Positions 16,869 to 26,062 of a stretch of DNA of 64,000 bases are shown piece after piece. The position numbers and the translations under genes were made by a program. The stretch is from Planctomycetota bacterium. Its GTDB lineage: Bacteria > Planctomycetota > UBA1135 > JADKAF01. Below the pieces are notes generated by a model, which saw only the letters and a list, made by a program, of their open reading frames with translations, did not search any database and was not told the origin of the DNA. How positions within the stretch are numbered: position 1 is the first letter of the stretch; each line of letters starts with the position of its first letter. The DNA is taken from NCBI GenBank assembly GCA_016793245.1, contig JAEUHW010000290.1, positions 1 to 64,000 of the forward strand, given 5' to 3'.

Positions 16869-18989
16869 TCAGCGCAAGAGAACCTCGAGGCGATCGACCT
16901 GTGCGTGACCGGCAGCGTCGTCGTCGCGCCCTTGCGCCGGGAAGAGCTCGATCTCGAGCGCGATGCGCGCGCGAGGTTGCCGCGGCAAGGCCAAGGGGAA
17001 CTCGGGCCGGAGCCTCCGAGCGATGCCCTCCCATGCGCGCGGACCTTCTCCCACCTGCACGTACGCGCGCACGTCGGCTTCTCGGCCTCGCGCGAGCCAG
17101 AGATGAGCGATGGCCGCCGGCTCGAAGACGCGGCGCAGATCGCCGAAGGGCACGCCGGGACCGACCGCTCGGAAGCGCAGCGGGACGGCGGGGCGCAACG
17201 AGCGATCGAAGCGAAAGCGCCCGTCGCGCACATGCACGATCGAAGGGAGCGCTGCCGCATCGACGCTGAGGCCCGAGACCATCGCGGAGATTCCAGCGGG
17301 GTGCTCGGGAGCGAAGATCCAGAGCGCCTCGGCGCGGATCTCCGCGAGCGGCGAGAGACGAACGCGATTGCTCGACGCCAAGACGACCACTCGTCCCGGA
17401 GCGTCCAGGCGCCCATCCCACGTGAGTTCGCCGCTCGCGACGAAGACCACCGCGGGCGTGCCCTCGTCCGCGAGTTGGCGCAGCGCGGCATCGAATCCCG
17501 CTTCGACGCGAGGCACGGAGCCGAGAGGAGCGAGGAGCGGCCCTTCTGGTGCCGCGACCTCGAACTGGCCGTGCATGCCGAGGCGCCCTTGCGAACGGAG
17601 CACCGCCAGACGTTCCGCACCGATGCTGGCGCAGCAGCCGGACGGCACGATGGCGCGCGAGGTCTGCAAGCCACGAACGCCCTTGCCTGAGGTCTCGATC
17701 CGCAGCTTCTCTCCGGGCGCCGCGCGCGGCAGCTCCTCATCGCTGCCGTCCCCGCCTTCCTCGGCGAGCATCGCCTCGGCGACGCCTTCCCACGTGCGCA
17801 GCACGCCGTCGGCGGGAGCCAGGCCCAGTTCGCCATCGTCGGGTGCGAGCTGCTCCCGCGGCAGGAAATCGAAGCTCAGCGCGCGCGAGCGCACCGGTCG
17901 CTCGAGCAGGGTGACCACGAAGTAGTTCTGATCCGGCTGCAGAGGCACGCTGCCGTATCCGCGCAGGCCGGCTGGCACGAGGTAGCCATCGGACGCCCGC
18001 TGGAGCGGAACGTCATCGGCGGGGCGATCGAAGGCGAGGAAGAAGCGGGTTCCAGCCGTTGGCGGGGCCACGAATTGCGGTCGGAGTTCCAGCGCGCAAC
18101 CATCGACGAGCCATTGAGGATCGAAGGATAGGCCTGCGGGCAGCGGGATCTCGCCTTCGTCCCAACGCCGGCGCGCCTCCTCGGCGCGCAGCAAGCGCAT
18201 CGCCACGGGGATCAGCTCTTCTGCGGGCCACTCGTGCGGAGCCTGCTGGAACAGCGGAGAGCTTGAATCGCGCGGCTCCTGCACGAGGCGCACGCTGCGC
18301 GGCCCGAGCGAGTCGGGCCGCAGCGGACTGTCGAAGAGGAGGAACCACGTCTCGGCATCCGTCCAGGCATGCACGTTGTGGTCGAAGTCCTGCTGCGGGA
18401 TGACGCGCGGCAGGTGAGGCAGGTCATCGCCGGGCCAGGTTCGATCACCGAGCGTGAAGAGGCGCTTCACTTCGCCTTTCCCGACGGTGCGGAACTCGAT
18501 CACCGCGCTCTCCTCGAGGAGTTGGCCTTCGAGGGCGCGCAGCCCATCGGGGCGCGGATAGCCGGCGATGCGCACCCGATACATCGAATCGGGTTTCAGT
18601 CCACCGTCCTCGAGATCGGGGCGCAGTGGGACTTCGGGGACGAACGCGACGACGTTGCCTCGACCGATGAGGCGATAGGTGCCGGCCACGTTCTCGGTGG
18701 AAGGCTCACCGGCGACCAGGCGCGCGATGCGGATCGTCTCGGGACGCAAGGTGCCGGGGTCCACCGGTGCGGAGAAGCGCAGCCAGAGCGCGTCGTTCAG
18801 GCGCACGGCATCGCCGCCTGCCTGGTCGCAGCCTAGGAAACGAAAGGAAACGGGTCGCGAGCGCTCCCCCGGATCGCTGCAGGCGGATGCGAGGCAAGTC
18901 ACCACCAGCGCAGCGACCGCGACCACGGCATGCAGCGCGCGCGCAGCAGCGAAGCGTCTCGAGAGGAGAGGATCGCGTCCCGGAACCAT
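16869..18989 (-). CDS. Large lipoprotein with Ig-like domain
   Basis: The 706-aa precursor has a lipobox (LVVTCLASAC, Cys37), placing the mature protein in the envelope. The N-terminal part reads LWLRFSAPVDPGTLRPETI, a pattern common to bacterial Ig-like (Big_5/SbsA-type) domains in which a sentence such as FSxPVDPxTL recurs. A second copy of the feature may lie at WFLLFDSPLRPDSLGPRSV and a third at RFFLAFDRPADDV. The C-terminal part has no recognisable family and no catalytic motif. It resembles the next two genes in having a lipobox and Ig-like pieces, and precedes pilD by 88 nt. Cell-surface or secretion-system accessory roles are guesses. Confidence 0.8.
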   Translation of the reverse strand: MVPGRDPLLSRRFAAARALHAVVAVAALVVTCLASACSDPGERSRPVSFRFLGCDQAGGDAVRLNDALWLRFSAPVDPGTLRPETIRIARLVAGEPSTENVAGTYRLIGRGNVVAFVPEVPLRPDLEDGGLKPDSMYRVRIAGYPRPDGLRALEGQLLEESAVIEFRTVGKGEVKRLFTLGDRTWPGDDLPHLPRVIPQQDFDHNVHAWTDAETWFLLFDSPLRPDSLGPRSVRLVQEPRDSSSPLFQQAPHEWPAEELIPVAMRLLRAEEARRRWDEGEIPLPAGLSFDPQWLVDGCALELRPQFVAPPTAGTRFFLAFDRPADDVPLQRASDGYLVPAGLRGYGSVPLQPDQNYFVVTLLERPVRSRALSFDFLPREQLAPDDGELGLAPADGVLRTWEGVAEAMLAEEGGDGSDEELPRAAPGEKLRIETSGKGVRGLQTSRAIVPSGCCASIGAERLAVLRSQGRLGMHGQFEVAAPEGPLLAPLGSVPRVEAGFDAALRQLADEGTPAVVFVASGELTWDGRLDAPGRVVVLASSNRVRLSPLAEIRAEALWIFAPEHPAGISAMVSGLSVDAAALPSIVHVRDGRFRFDRSLRPAVPLRFRAVGPGVPFGDLRRVFEPAAIAHLWLARGREADVRAYVQVGEGPRAWEGIARRLRPEFPLALPRQPRARIALEIELFPAQGRDDDAAGHAQVDRLEVLLR

Positions 18990-19066
18990 GACCTCAGTTC
19001 CTAGCGCGACCGCAGAGCTCCGGCAAGGGCAGACCCCTTCTCCTCACGGCGGCAGCCCAACAAAGC

Positions 19067-19104
19067 GCGAGGCGCGGCGAGCCCTAGAGCTCGCCGCGCC
19101 TCGC
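19067..19104 (-). terminator. Intrinsic terminator after the Gly-rich lipoprotein gene
   Basis: The arms 19067-19082 and 19089-19104 form a perfect 16-bp stem with a 6-nt loop. The minus strand then reads GCTTTGTTGGG. It lies 31 nt after the stop codon at 19135 and ends that transcript. Confidence 0.82.
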
Positions 19105-19134
19105 CGCGATTCGCTTGCGCCTCAGGCGCGCGGA

Positions 19135-22100
19135 TCAGAACCGGAAGGGCAGCTTGAAGAAGTCGATCTCCGCGCGCGGCGAAGTGCTGCTCAGGCCCTG
19201 CAGGTTGAAGTTCAGGTTGAAGAGGAAGCGCGTGCGGAAGAACTGCTTTCCGTTCAGCACGCTGACGTCGCCGGTCCACGTGTTGGCGCTCGGCACCACG
19301 GTGGAAGGATCAGGCTGCGACGGATTGTTCGAGAGCGGATCCGCGCCCTGGAACTGGATGAAGACCCCCACCGAGGGCGGATACGCCCCTTCGACCCCAT
19401 CCGTGAGGATGCGGAAGTAGCGCGGGTTCAGCGAGACCACGGCGGTAGCTTGCACGAAGGTGAGCTGCGTCAGCAGGTTGCCGTCCGCGGCATCCGTGGT
19501 GAGCAGCGTCTCGCCGCCTTCGTAGGCCGCTCCCACGATCGTGAACGAACGCCGATTGGGGTCGCTCTCATCGGCCAGCTCCCAACCGATCATGATCGCC
19601 GGATTGTCGATCTCGATCGGCACGCTGGGGAGCCGGATGCTGTTCGCCGTCACCTCAGCCTGGTCGACTCGGTAGGTCTCGAAGTAGCGCGGCGGGTTCT
19701 GCACCGTGTTGTTCGCCGAGCGATCGACGAGACCAGCGTTGGCACCCGTCGGTTGCGTACCGTCGAACCAGTAGAAGGGCGGATTGAAGATCGTGCCGCT
19801 GCCCGGATCGCTGAAGCCCGTGGAGATCCACTTGCTCTGCGCGACCGAGACGGAGCCGAAGTCCGGCACCAGAACCACCGGAGCCGGAGTACCGGGCGGA
19901 TTCGGCGGGGTCAGGTTGGCAAGCGGATCCGGCACGTGAACCTGGATCACGCCCGAACCGCCGTGCCCGCCGGCGCTGTCCGCAGGATAGGCCACGCGAC
20001 CTCCACCCGGACCACCCGTGCCACCGCGCGCGTCGAGCGTCGCACCGGTCAGGTTCACCGACGAAGTCGACATCAGGATGATCATGCCGCCGGCACCGGC
20101 ACCCGAGCCGCCGGGCACGGTGTTGGTTCCACCGGTCGACTCACCGGAGCCGCCGCTGCCGCCAACGGCGAGGATCTGACCCGCGACCCGGATCGTCCCG
20201 AGCGCCTTGATCACCACCGCGCCACCACCGCCACCGCCGCCCGCGCCCTTCAGGTCGCAGTTCTGCGCCGAGGCGTTCGCGCTGTTCCAGTTCGGGCTCG
20301 GGCAAGAGGCCCACTGAATGGAGTCGCCACCGGCGCCGCCACCTTGTCCGCCTTGGATGGTGTTGAGCTCGCCGAAGATGACCCCGAGCACGAGATCGGA
20401 GCGCACGCCGAAGAAATTGTTGTTGTTCGCCGTGTCACGGAAGAGCGCCGGGCCAGACGCGCCGCCGGGGCAAGGCTGCTGGAACGAGCAGTTCTGCGAG
20501 GCGCTCGGACCATTGCGCCCGCAACGCCCTTCATCGGAGCGCGCCGCCGGGGGGTTGGTCGTGATGCACGTTCCCTGGCGCCACGTACCGCCACCGCCAC
20601 CGCCCGCGCGATGCTGTGTTACGGCAGTGCCGACACCGGAGTCGCCGCCTTGACCGCCCGCGCCGAGCGCGTTGAACGCGCCGTTGCCGGGGCCGCCGCG
20701 ACGCGTCGAGGTCGTGGTCTCGAACGAGCCCGTGCCGCCGCTGCCGCCGGAGCAGGTTCCCGGAGAGCCGCGCTCGGGGATCGCCGTCGAGCACACGGTG
20801 TTGACGTTCGGGTTGTTGATCCCGTTCATCAGGAGCGTGCCGTTGATCGTCACGTTCCCCGTGCAGAGGATGACCAGCGGATTGGAGCCCTGCGCGCGCA
20901 GGGTGCTGCCCGCGTTGATGGTGAAGTTCCGCACGTCGACGATCCCGTTCGCCACCGGCTGCGTCAGCGTACCCGTGGCATTGGTGATCGTGTCGAAGTC
21001 GGTATCGATGACCGTCGTGCCCTGGATGACCCAATCGAAGTCGATGTTGGTCCCGTCGAAGGGCGTCGCCGGAGCGAGCGTGCGGTTGGCGGTCGCCCAC
21101 TCCGCGCGCGGCTCGGGGAAGACCGCCTGACTGTCCCAGTAGGTCTCGGTGCGGAAATCCTCGAAGAACGCGTCGGTGAGGGTCTCGGTCAACGGCTGCA
21201 CGGCGAAGCGCAGCGGATCGATGTCGGCCAAGTTCGTCTCCCCGACGATGTCCTGGAGCTCGCGCTTGATGCGCAGGCGCAGGTTCGAGCCTTGGGGCAG
21301 GAGGCCCTGCGGCGAGAGCATGACGGTCGAGCCTTCGATGCCGCAGTTCTCGACCAGCGTCACCACGATCGGCACTTGTACGGTCGCGCCGCCGGGCACG
21401 TCGTAGAGCAGCTGGAAGTTGCTCGTCGAGATGTTGGTGTCCGTCGGGCGGAGCGGCTGATCGAACTGGACGACGATCGGATCGATCGGATCGGAGTAGC
21501 TGTTGAGACCGATGTCCACCGGGTTCGCCGGGATCCCGCCGGTGGCCGGGTCAGGGAACACCTGCTCCGAGCCAACGAAGATCTTGGTCACGAGAGGCGG
21601 CGCTTGAGGCCGCGGGTCGAGGAAGAACTCGAGCGAAGAGGTCGGCGTGGTGAACTGCCGCGTGATGCCCAGCGAGATGCGCTCGCCCTCGGTGCTCTTC
21701 AGGACCGTGGCATTGCGCCCATTCGCGGTGGGGATCGCCAGACGGTACTGCGTTCCGAACGGCAGCAAGCCACCGTTGTCGAACGAGTTGTTCGTCGGGC
21801 AGAGCGGCTGGAACACGAGCGTTCGACCACCGCTGCCGGCCTTCAGGAAGAAGGAGCCGACCGCGGGAACTCCCGTGAGCACCTCGTAGATCTGAATCGA
21901 GTTCAGATTGGCCGAGCTGAGGTCGACCGCTTGGTTGAAGGTGATCTCGATCGGGCGGTTGATCTGCCAGGTCACGTTGTCGAGCAGACCACCGGTCGAT
22001 TCCAGGCTGAACCGGCCGTTGCCGCCGCCGCCACCACCGCTGCAGGCCGGCAGCGAGAGCGCGAGCAAAGTGCCCAGCGCAAAGCAGGCTCGGCTGCGCC

Positions 22101-22155
22101 CCAACTGCGGGCGCGGGGGGCCGACGAAGCGTAGGAGAGACGAGAGAAGAGACAT
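19135..22155 (-). CDS. Large Gly-rich lipoprotein with Ig-like and beta-helix-like regions
   Basis: The 1006-aa precursor has a lipobox (LALSLPAC, Cys38) followed by a polyglycine linker (GGGGGG). An Ig-like unit with IEITFNQAVDLSSANLNSI lies near residue 70 and a second (IVVQFDQPLRPTDTNISTS) near 230. The middle, about residues 410-760, has segments such as NFTINAGSTLRAQGSNPLVI and NVTINGTLLMNG, then many GGxGG stretches. This arrangement resembles large adhesin-like, AgmC-like proteins of predatory and gliding bacteria, and suggests a beta-helix. The function is unknown, but surface exposure through lipidation is likely. It has its own terminator, and it is the middle of three adjacent lipoprotein genes. 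Confidence 0.8.
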   Translation of the reverse strand: MSLLSSLLRFVGPPRPQLGRSRACFALGTLLALSLPACSGGGGGGNGRFSLESTGGLLDNVTWQINRPIEITFNQAVDLSSANLNSIQIYEVLTGVPAVGSFFLKAGSGGRTLVFQPLCPTNNSFDNGGLLPFGTQYRLAIPTANGRNATVLKSTEGERISLGITRQFTTPTSSLEFFLDPRPQAPPLVTKIFVGSEQVFPDPATGGIPANPVDIGLNSYSDPIDPIVVQFDQPLRPTDTNISTSNFQLLYDVPGGATVQVPIVVTLVENCGIEGSTVMLSPQGLLPQGSNLRLRIKRELQDIVGETNLADIDPLRFAVQPLTETLTDAFFEDFRTETYWDSQAVFPEPRAEWATANRTLAPATPFDGTNIDFDWVIQGTTVIDTDFDTITNATGTLTQPVANGIVDVRNFTINAGSTLRAQGSNPLVILCTGNVTINGTLLMNGINNPNVNTVCSTAIPERGSPGTCSGGSGGTGSFETTTSTRRGGPGNGAFNALGAGGQGGDSGVGTAVTQHRAGGGGGGTWRQGTCITTNPPAARSDEGRCGRNGPSASQNCSFQQPCPGGASGPALFRDTANNNNFFGVRSDLVLGVIFGELNTIQGGQGGGAGGDSIQWASCPSPNWNSANASAQNCDLKGAGGGGGGGAVVIKALGTIRVAGQILAVGGSGGSGESTGGTNTVPGGSGAGAGGMIILMSTSSVNLTGATLDARGGTGGPGGGRVAYPADSAGGHGGSGVIQVHVPDPLANLTPPNPPGTPAPVVLVPDFGSVSVAQSKWISTGFSDPGSGTIFNPPFYWFDGTQPTGANAGLVDRSANNTVQNPPRYFETYRVDQAEVTANSIRLPSVPIEIDNPAIMIGWELADESDPNRRSFTIVGAAYEGGETLLTTDAADGNLLTQLTFVQATAVVSLNPRYFRILTDGVEGAYPPSVGVFIQFQGADPLSNNPSQPDPSTVVPSANTWTGDVSVLNGKQFFRTRFLFNLNFNLQGLSSTSPRAEIDFFKLPFRF

Positions 22156-22314
22156 CGGGGACTCTTGCTCGGATGCGAGAACGGCGCGGATGCGCGCGAC
22201 TCGCGGTTTTGAGGGAGATCGTCTCGGCGCGGAGCTCGCGAGCTCGAGAGCCGAACGTAGAAGGCGAGGAGAGAAGCGAGATCGCGTCGCCCTGGCAGGC
22301 GGCAGCGATCGTCC

Positions 22315-22377
22315 CCGCGGCGCGCAGGCGCGCCGCGGAGGAGATCACGAGCACCGCGGGTTCGGCCCGCGGCGCTC
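22315..22377 (-). terminator. Paired hairpins after the third lipoprotein gene
   Basis: The first stem (22349-22360 with 22366-22377) is 12 bp with one mismatch and starts 3 nt after the stop codon at 22380. A second, perfect 10-bp stem (22315-22324 with 22329-22338) follows. There is no clear U-tract, so Rho-independent termination is uncertain. Confidence 0.5.
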
Positions 22378-22379
22378 GA

Positions 22380-25343
22380 TCAGGGCAGACGCAGCCAACC
22401 GAGGCCGATCGTCGAGATCGTCGGCACGCCGCCGGTCGCGAGGTTGTTCACCAACGTGAAGCGCATCTGGAGGAAGCGCTTGCCATTCACACTCGTGATG
22501 TTGCGCGTCCAGGGAGAGATGCCCGTTGCAGCCCCGTTCGGCGTGCACTCGGCAAGGATCGCCGTGGGCATCGGATCGCCGTAGAGGTTCACGCACTCGG
22601 CGTGCTGCAGATGACGCGTGTTCGACACGACGTTGTCGGAGCCGCGGAAGTCGAGGAAGAAGTTGGTCCCTGCCGGCTGCTCGGACTCGAGGGGCTCGAT
22701 GACCGGCGGCTGGTAGCGCGGGAACGAGAAGGTGGGATCCACGACCTGCGTGTCGAGCCAGCGCGTGATGCCGCGCGAGATGCGAATCACGAAGTCCGCT
22801 TGGCCCCAGTAGATCACCGGGTCGTCGGCCGGCGTCGGGCGCCCCGGAGGCGTCGTCGTCGGATCGAAGCCGCCGCGCGGGGTGTTGTTGTTCGGATCGA
22901 CGCTCACGCGCTGGTTCTGCGTGTTGAATCCACCCGAGGAGAAGACGCGGAAGTTCGGTCGGTTCGAAGTCACGCCCGCGAGCGAGATCTGGAAGCCGTT
23001 CAGACCACGCGACTGGGAGCCCTGGTCGGGATAGACGCGGTAGTCCATCAGCAGCGGCAAGCCGATCGTGGGCACCTGGTTCGCCGCGGCGAAGTTGCGC
23101 CGCGAGTTGGGGCCGAAGATCTGATCCAGGATCATCGGGTCGGCGCCGACGCCGTTCGGCGCGGCGCGCGACTCGATCGTCGTGTCGCGCCAGGTGTAGG
23201 TCACCTTCTGGCCGAAGTCGTCTTCGAAGATCGGGAACGGCACCATCGTCGATCCCGAGCCGGGCACGATGAACGCGTCGAGGTTGTTGAAGCTGTATCC
23301 GGAGTCGACGACCTTGAGCTGCGCCGTCTGGCTCAGCACGTTGTTGGAGAAGGTCGAGCGATTGAGGCCCGAGTTCGGGTAGGTCGGCATCTGCGAGCCC
23401 GGGTCGATGTACTCGTCCGGGAGGAACTGGCAGTGCGACAGGTGGATCTCCATGCGCGGGAAAATGTCAGCGATGACCTGTCCGCCGAAGGGAGACCAAG
23501 AGAGACGCTCGACGTCGATGTTGTAGCCGCTCTCGTCGTCGTAGGTCAGCCCGAGGTCGATGTAGCGCCACACCGTCATCATGCGGCTGCCCAGAGGCAC
23601 GAGCGGCGTCTGGATCGGCTGCGTGAAGGCGATCTTCTGCGCGATCACGGGCTGACTCGGGTCGACAGGCACCTGGAAGCGAGTCACCGGACGCCCGCGC
23701 ACGAAGCCGAGCTCGGTGAAGCGCTGGAACTGCCCGCGCCATTCGCTGCCGATGAGCTGCGTGGTCGTCGGCGGGTTCGGGTGGGAGTTGTCCTCGTCCT
23801 GCGTGGAGAAGCGGAAGACGAAGGAATCGACCTTCACCGAAGGACGCGCGCTGTCGATCGTGAACGAGATCGCCTGGTCATCGAAGTCGAGCGCGTTCCC
23901 CGCGAGGTCGCGCATGCTGAACGGGGATTGCTGGTCCGCGCGAAGGTGCAGGTAGTAGGTCTCGGAGGTCCCGAGGTCATGCGCGAGCCCCGGCGCCGCG
24001 GCCTGGAAGGTGAACTGCCGGTTGTCCGGCGAAGGCACCACTTCGCCCATCGCGAACTCGCGATAGGTCAGCGTCGCGAGGTTCGGGTTGCGGCTCACCA
24101 TCATCGAGTCGAAGGGACTGATGGTGGTGGGGTCCATCGGCTCCGAGAAGCGCAGCGAGATGCTCGCGGTCGGATCGACGCCGTTCGTCGGCATGGTGAT
24201 CGCGAACGGAGTGAAGCGCGCGAAGCAGTCGATGAGATCGGAGCCCTGGTCGAAGGGGCTCACGTATTGCGCGCGTTGCACCGTCGAGAAGAGGCCGCCG
24301 ACATTGTCGAGCCGGCGAACGTTCACGAGGAAGTCCGGAGGCGAGGCATCGAGGATCTCGGTGATCTCGGCGAAGCGATTGCCCTGCTGGATGACATCGC
24401 CGCGGTCGGGGACGACCAAGCAGGCCGCGACATCGAACTCGTAGGCGAGCTGCGTCGCCGTCTGGTTCACGATGGCGACGGGCTGCTCGCCGAGCAGTCG
24501 CGGCGCCGCGAGGTCGAGGAGGAAGCCGCGGTTCTGGTCAAGCGCGTTGCCGGCGCGGAACGCGCGCACGACGATCGAGCTGTTAGAGGAGTCGGTCGGC
24601 CCGTTGCCCACCGAGCTGAGCGGGCTGCCAGAGCGACTGAGGAGGATCTTGGTTTGCCCTGCGCCCGGATCTTCGAGGGTCGGGATGCGGATCGAGATGT
24701 TCGGGGTGCTGGGATCGACCGAGCTGGGAAATCCCGTCGCGTTCACCGGGGTGCCGGTCGTCGCCTGGTCGATGAGCGTGATCGTCGGATCGACGACGAC
24801 GACGGTCGGGTCGATGGGGTCGACGATGTAGCGCACGTTGAGCGGGGTCGTCGGCGGCACGCCGGCGAAGACCTGCAGGGTCGTGTTGTCGAGAGTGCTC
24901 TCATCGACGTCACCGGAGAACTTGAAGCGCAGCGCCGCGTTGCGGGGCACGAGAGAGAACGGCGGGATGGCGTCGTACCCCTTCGAGAGCACCGTGCCGA
25001 GGCCCGCGGTCAGGCGATCGAAGAGCAGCTGCCACGCGGGATCCTGCTGCGTGCGCAGGATGCGCAGCGTCGCGATCTCGGTCACCGGATTGAAGGTGAG
25101 CTCGTAGCTCTGCCCGTCGGAGATGATGTCCTCCCCGATCACGTAGTCCGGGCGAACCTCGGCGCCGTTCACGTCGACCACGTTGACGAGGCGTCCCCAC
25201 GAGATGTTGCGGATCGTGAGGCGACCGCCGGAGCTGCCGCCACCGCCTCCCCCCCCGCAGCTCGGGAAGGCCACGGCCAACACGGCCAGGGCGATCGCTC
25301 CTCCTAAGAAGCGCGAAGCCCGGTTGAAGACGAATCTCGACAT
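22380..25343 (-). CDS. Large lipoprotein with repeated Ig-like domains
   Basis: The 987-aa precursor has a signal peptide and lipobox (AVLAVAFPSC, Cys29) followed by seven glycines. Ig-like (Big_5-type) units include LRFKFSGDVDESTLDNTTLQ and ISLRFSEPMDPTTISPFDSM. The rest is beta-rich with many Asn, Thr and Gly. The C-terminal end (SVNGKRFLQMRFTLVNN, then TISTIGLGWLRLP) matches in pattern the C-terminal end of the preceding gene (VLNGKQFFRTRFLFNLN), so the two are paralogues in part. The true start is the ATG at 25343; the frame upstream is low-complexity. No enzyme motif was found. Localisation is the outer membrane or surface by inference. Confidence 0.8.
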   Translation of the reverse strand: MSRFVFNRASRFLGGAIALAVLAVAFPSCGGGGGGGSSGGRLTIRNISWGRLVNVVDVNGAEVRPDYVIGEDIISDGQSYELTFNPVTEIATLRILRTQQDPAWQLLFDRLTAGLGTVLSKGYDAIPPFSLVPRNAALRFKFSGDVDESTLDNTTLQVFAGVPPTTPLNVRYIVDPIDPTVVVVDPTITLIDQATTGTPVNATGFPSSVDPSTPNISIRIPTLEDPGAGQTKILLSRSGSPLSSVGNGPTDSSNSSIVVRAFRAGNALDQNRGFLLDLAAPRLLGEQPVAIVNQTATQLAYEFDVAACLVVPDRGDVIQQGNRFAEITEILDASPPDFLVNVRRLDNVGGLFSTVQRAQYVSPFDQGSDLIDCFARFTPFAITMPTNGVDPTASISLRFSEPMDPTTISPFDSMMVSRNPNLATLTYREFAMGEVVPSPDNRQFTFQAAAPGLAHDLGTSETYYLHLRADQQSPFSMRDLAGNALDFDDQAISFTIDSARPSVKVDSFVFRFSTQDEDNSHPNPPTTTQLIGSEWRGQFQRFTELGFVRGRPVTRFQVPVDPSQPVIAQKIAFTQPIQTPLVPLGSRMMTVWRYIDLGLTYDDESGYNIDVERLSWSPFGGQVIADIFPRMEIHLSHCQFLPDEYIDPGSQMPTYPNSGLNRSTFSNNVLSQTAQLKVVDSGYSFNNLDAFIVPGSGSTMVPFPIFEDDFGQKVTYTWRDTTIESRAAPNGVGADPMILDQIFGPNSRRNFAAANQVPTIGLPLLMDYRVYPDQGSQSRGLNGFQISLAGVTSNRPNFRVFSSGGFNTQNQRVSVDPNNNTPRGGFDPTTTPPGRPTPADDPVIYWGQADFVIRISRGITRWLDTQVVDPTFSFPRYQPPVIEPLESEQPAGTNFFLDFRGSDNVVSNTRHLQHAECVNLYGDPMPTAILAECTPNGAATGISPWTRNITSVNGKRFLQMRFTLVNNLATGGVPTISTIGLGWLRLP

Positions 25344-26062
25344 GATGCTTCCTGGCTGGAGACGGCTCGCGGGCCCGATCGGGCGGACCGGAGAGCCATC
25401 ATCAGAGTGCTTGGAGTGGGAGTGCAGAGGAGGCGAGGGATCCGAGAAGCCTACGTCCAGGGGCGAAGCAATCCGGAACGGAGATCCTGAGCCTTCGAGC
25501 GCAGGACCAGGCCGACGCGAAGGGGCGCTCACACCGACTCCCCGCGAAGGGAACGTCGAATTCCTGCCCCGATCGAGCCGCTGAACTGCGAGCGAGTGGC
25601 CTGCGGCCAAGGCGGAGAAGCCCAGGATCGCAGTGGCGCGCGGTTCACTCGTTCCGATGCGTGCCGCTCCCCCCATCGCCGTCGTCGACCCCGCCCATGC
25701 GGAGCGACCACTCGGGTCCAGAGGAGCGCAGCGCGGCATTCTCGAAATCGAAAGTAGCAGTGTCAACGCTGGCCGTAACCGGCGCTGGCATCGTTCCCCG
25801 CGGCGGGCGCTTCGGGTGCCCCGATCGCTTCGAGCGACCAGGTCGAGCGAGAACGCCTCGCGCGGCACCTACCTTCGGGCAGTCCGGAGAGCAGCAAAGG
25901 CCTTGCCAGCGCCTCCGATTCCGAAAACTCGTACATAAATCGGCCGCCCATATGGACTTACAGACGGAACTTCGGGGCTCGCGACCTCGGACTTGCGCGG
26001 CGCGCGGAGCAGGCGTGCTCGCTCGGCGTGCGCTTTCGCACACCACGGAGCGGGACCGGCCC
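25344..26062. other. 719-bp intergenic region between pyrB and the lipoprotein gene
   Basis: No gene is recognised. The stretch 25900-25960 is lower in GC than its surroundings. A small minus-strand frame (25763-25951, ATG start, beginning MGGRFMYEFSESEALARP) has no ribosome-binding site and ordinary codon use at best, so I do not call it. A promoter-like sequence lies at 25738-25766. Confidence 0.5.
25738..25766 (-). promoter_or_regulatory. Candidate sigma-70-type promoter for the lipoprotein gene
   Basis: On the minus strand a consensus -35 TTGACA (25761-25766) is followed 17 nt later by GAGAAT (25738-25743), four of six matches to TATAAT. It would start a transcript about 385 nt upstream of the lipoprotein start at 25343. 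No other recognisable promoter was found in this gap. Confidence 0.45.

Noticed and set aside
19738-19760. Possible sigma-54 site TGGCAC...TTGC
   Set aside because: Spacing is 7 nt instead of 5 and it is antisense within a lipoprotein gene.
18679-25307. Two plus-strand frames of over 1000 codons opposite the lipoprotein genes
   Set aside because: No start context or motif; the minus-strand lipoproteins have lipoboxes and Ig-like patterns.
25763-25951. 62-codon minus-strand frame in the pyrB-lipoprotein gap
   Set aside because: No ribosome-binding site, no homology recognised, Arg-rich second half. Kept only as a remark.
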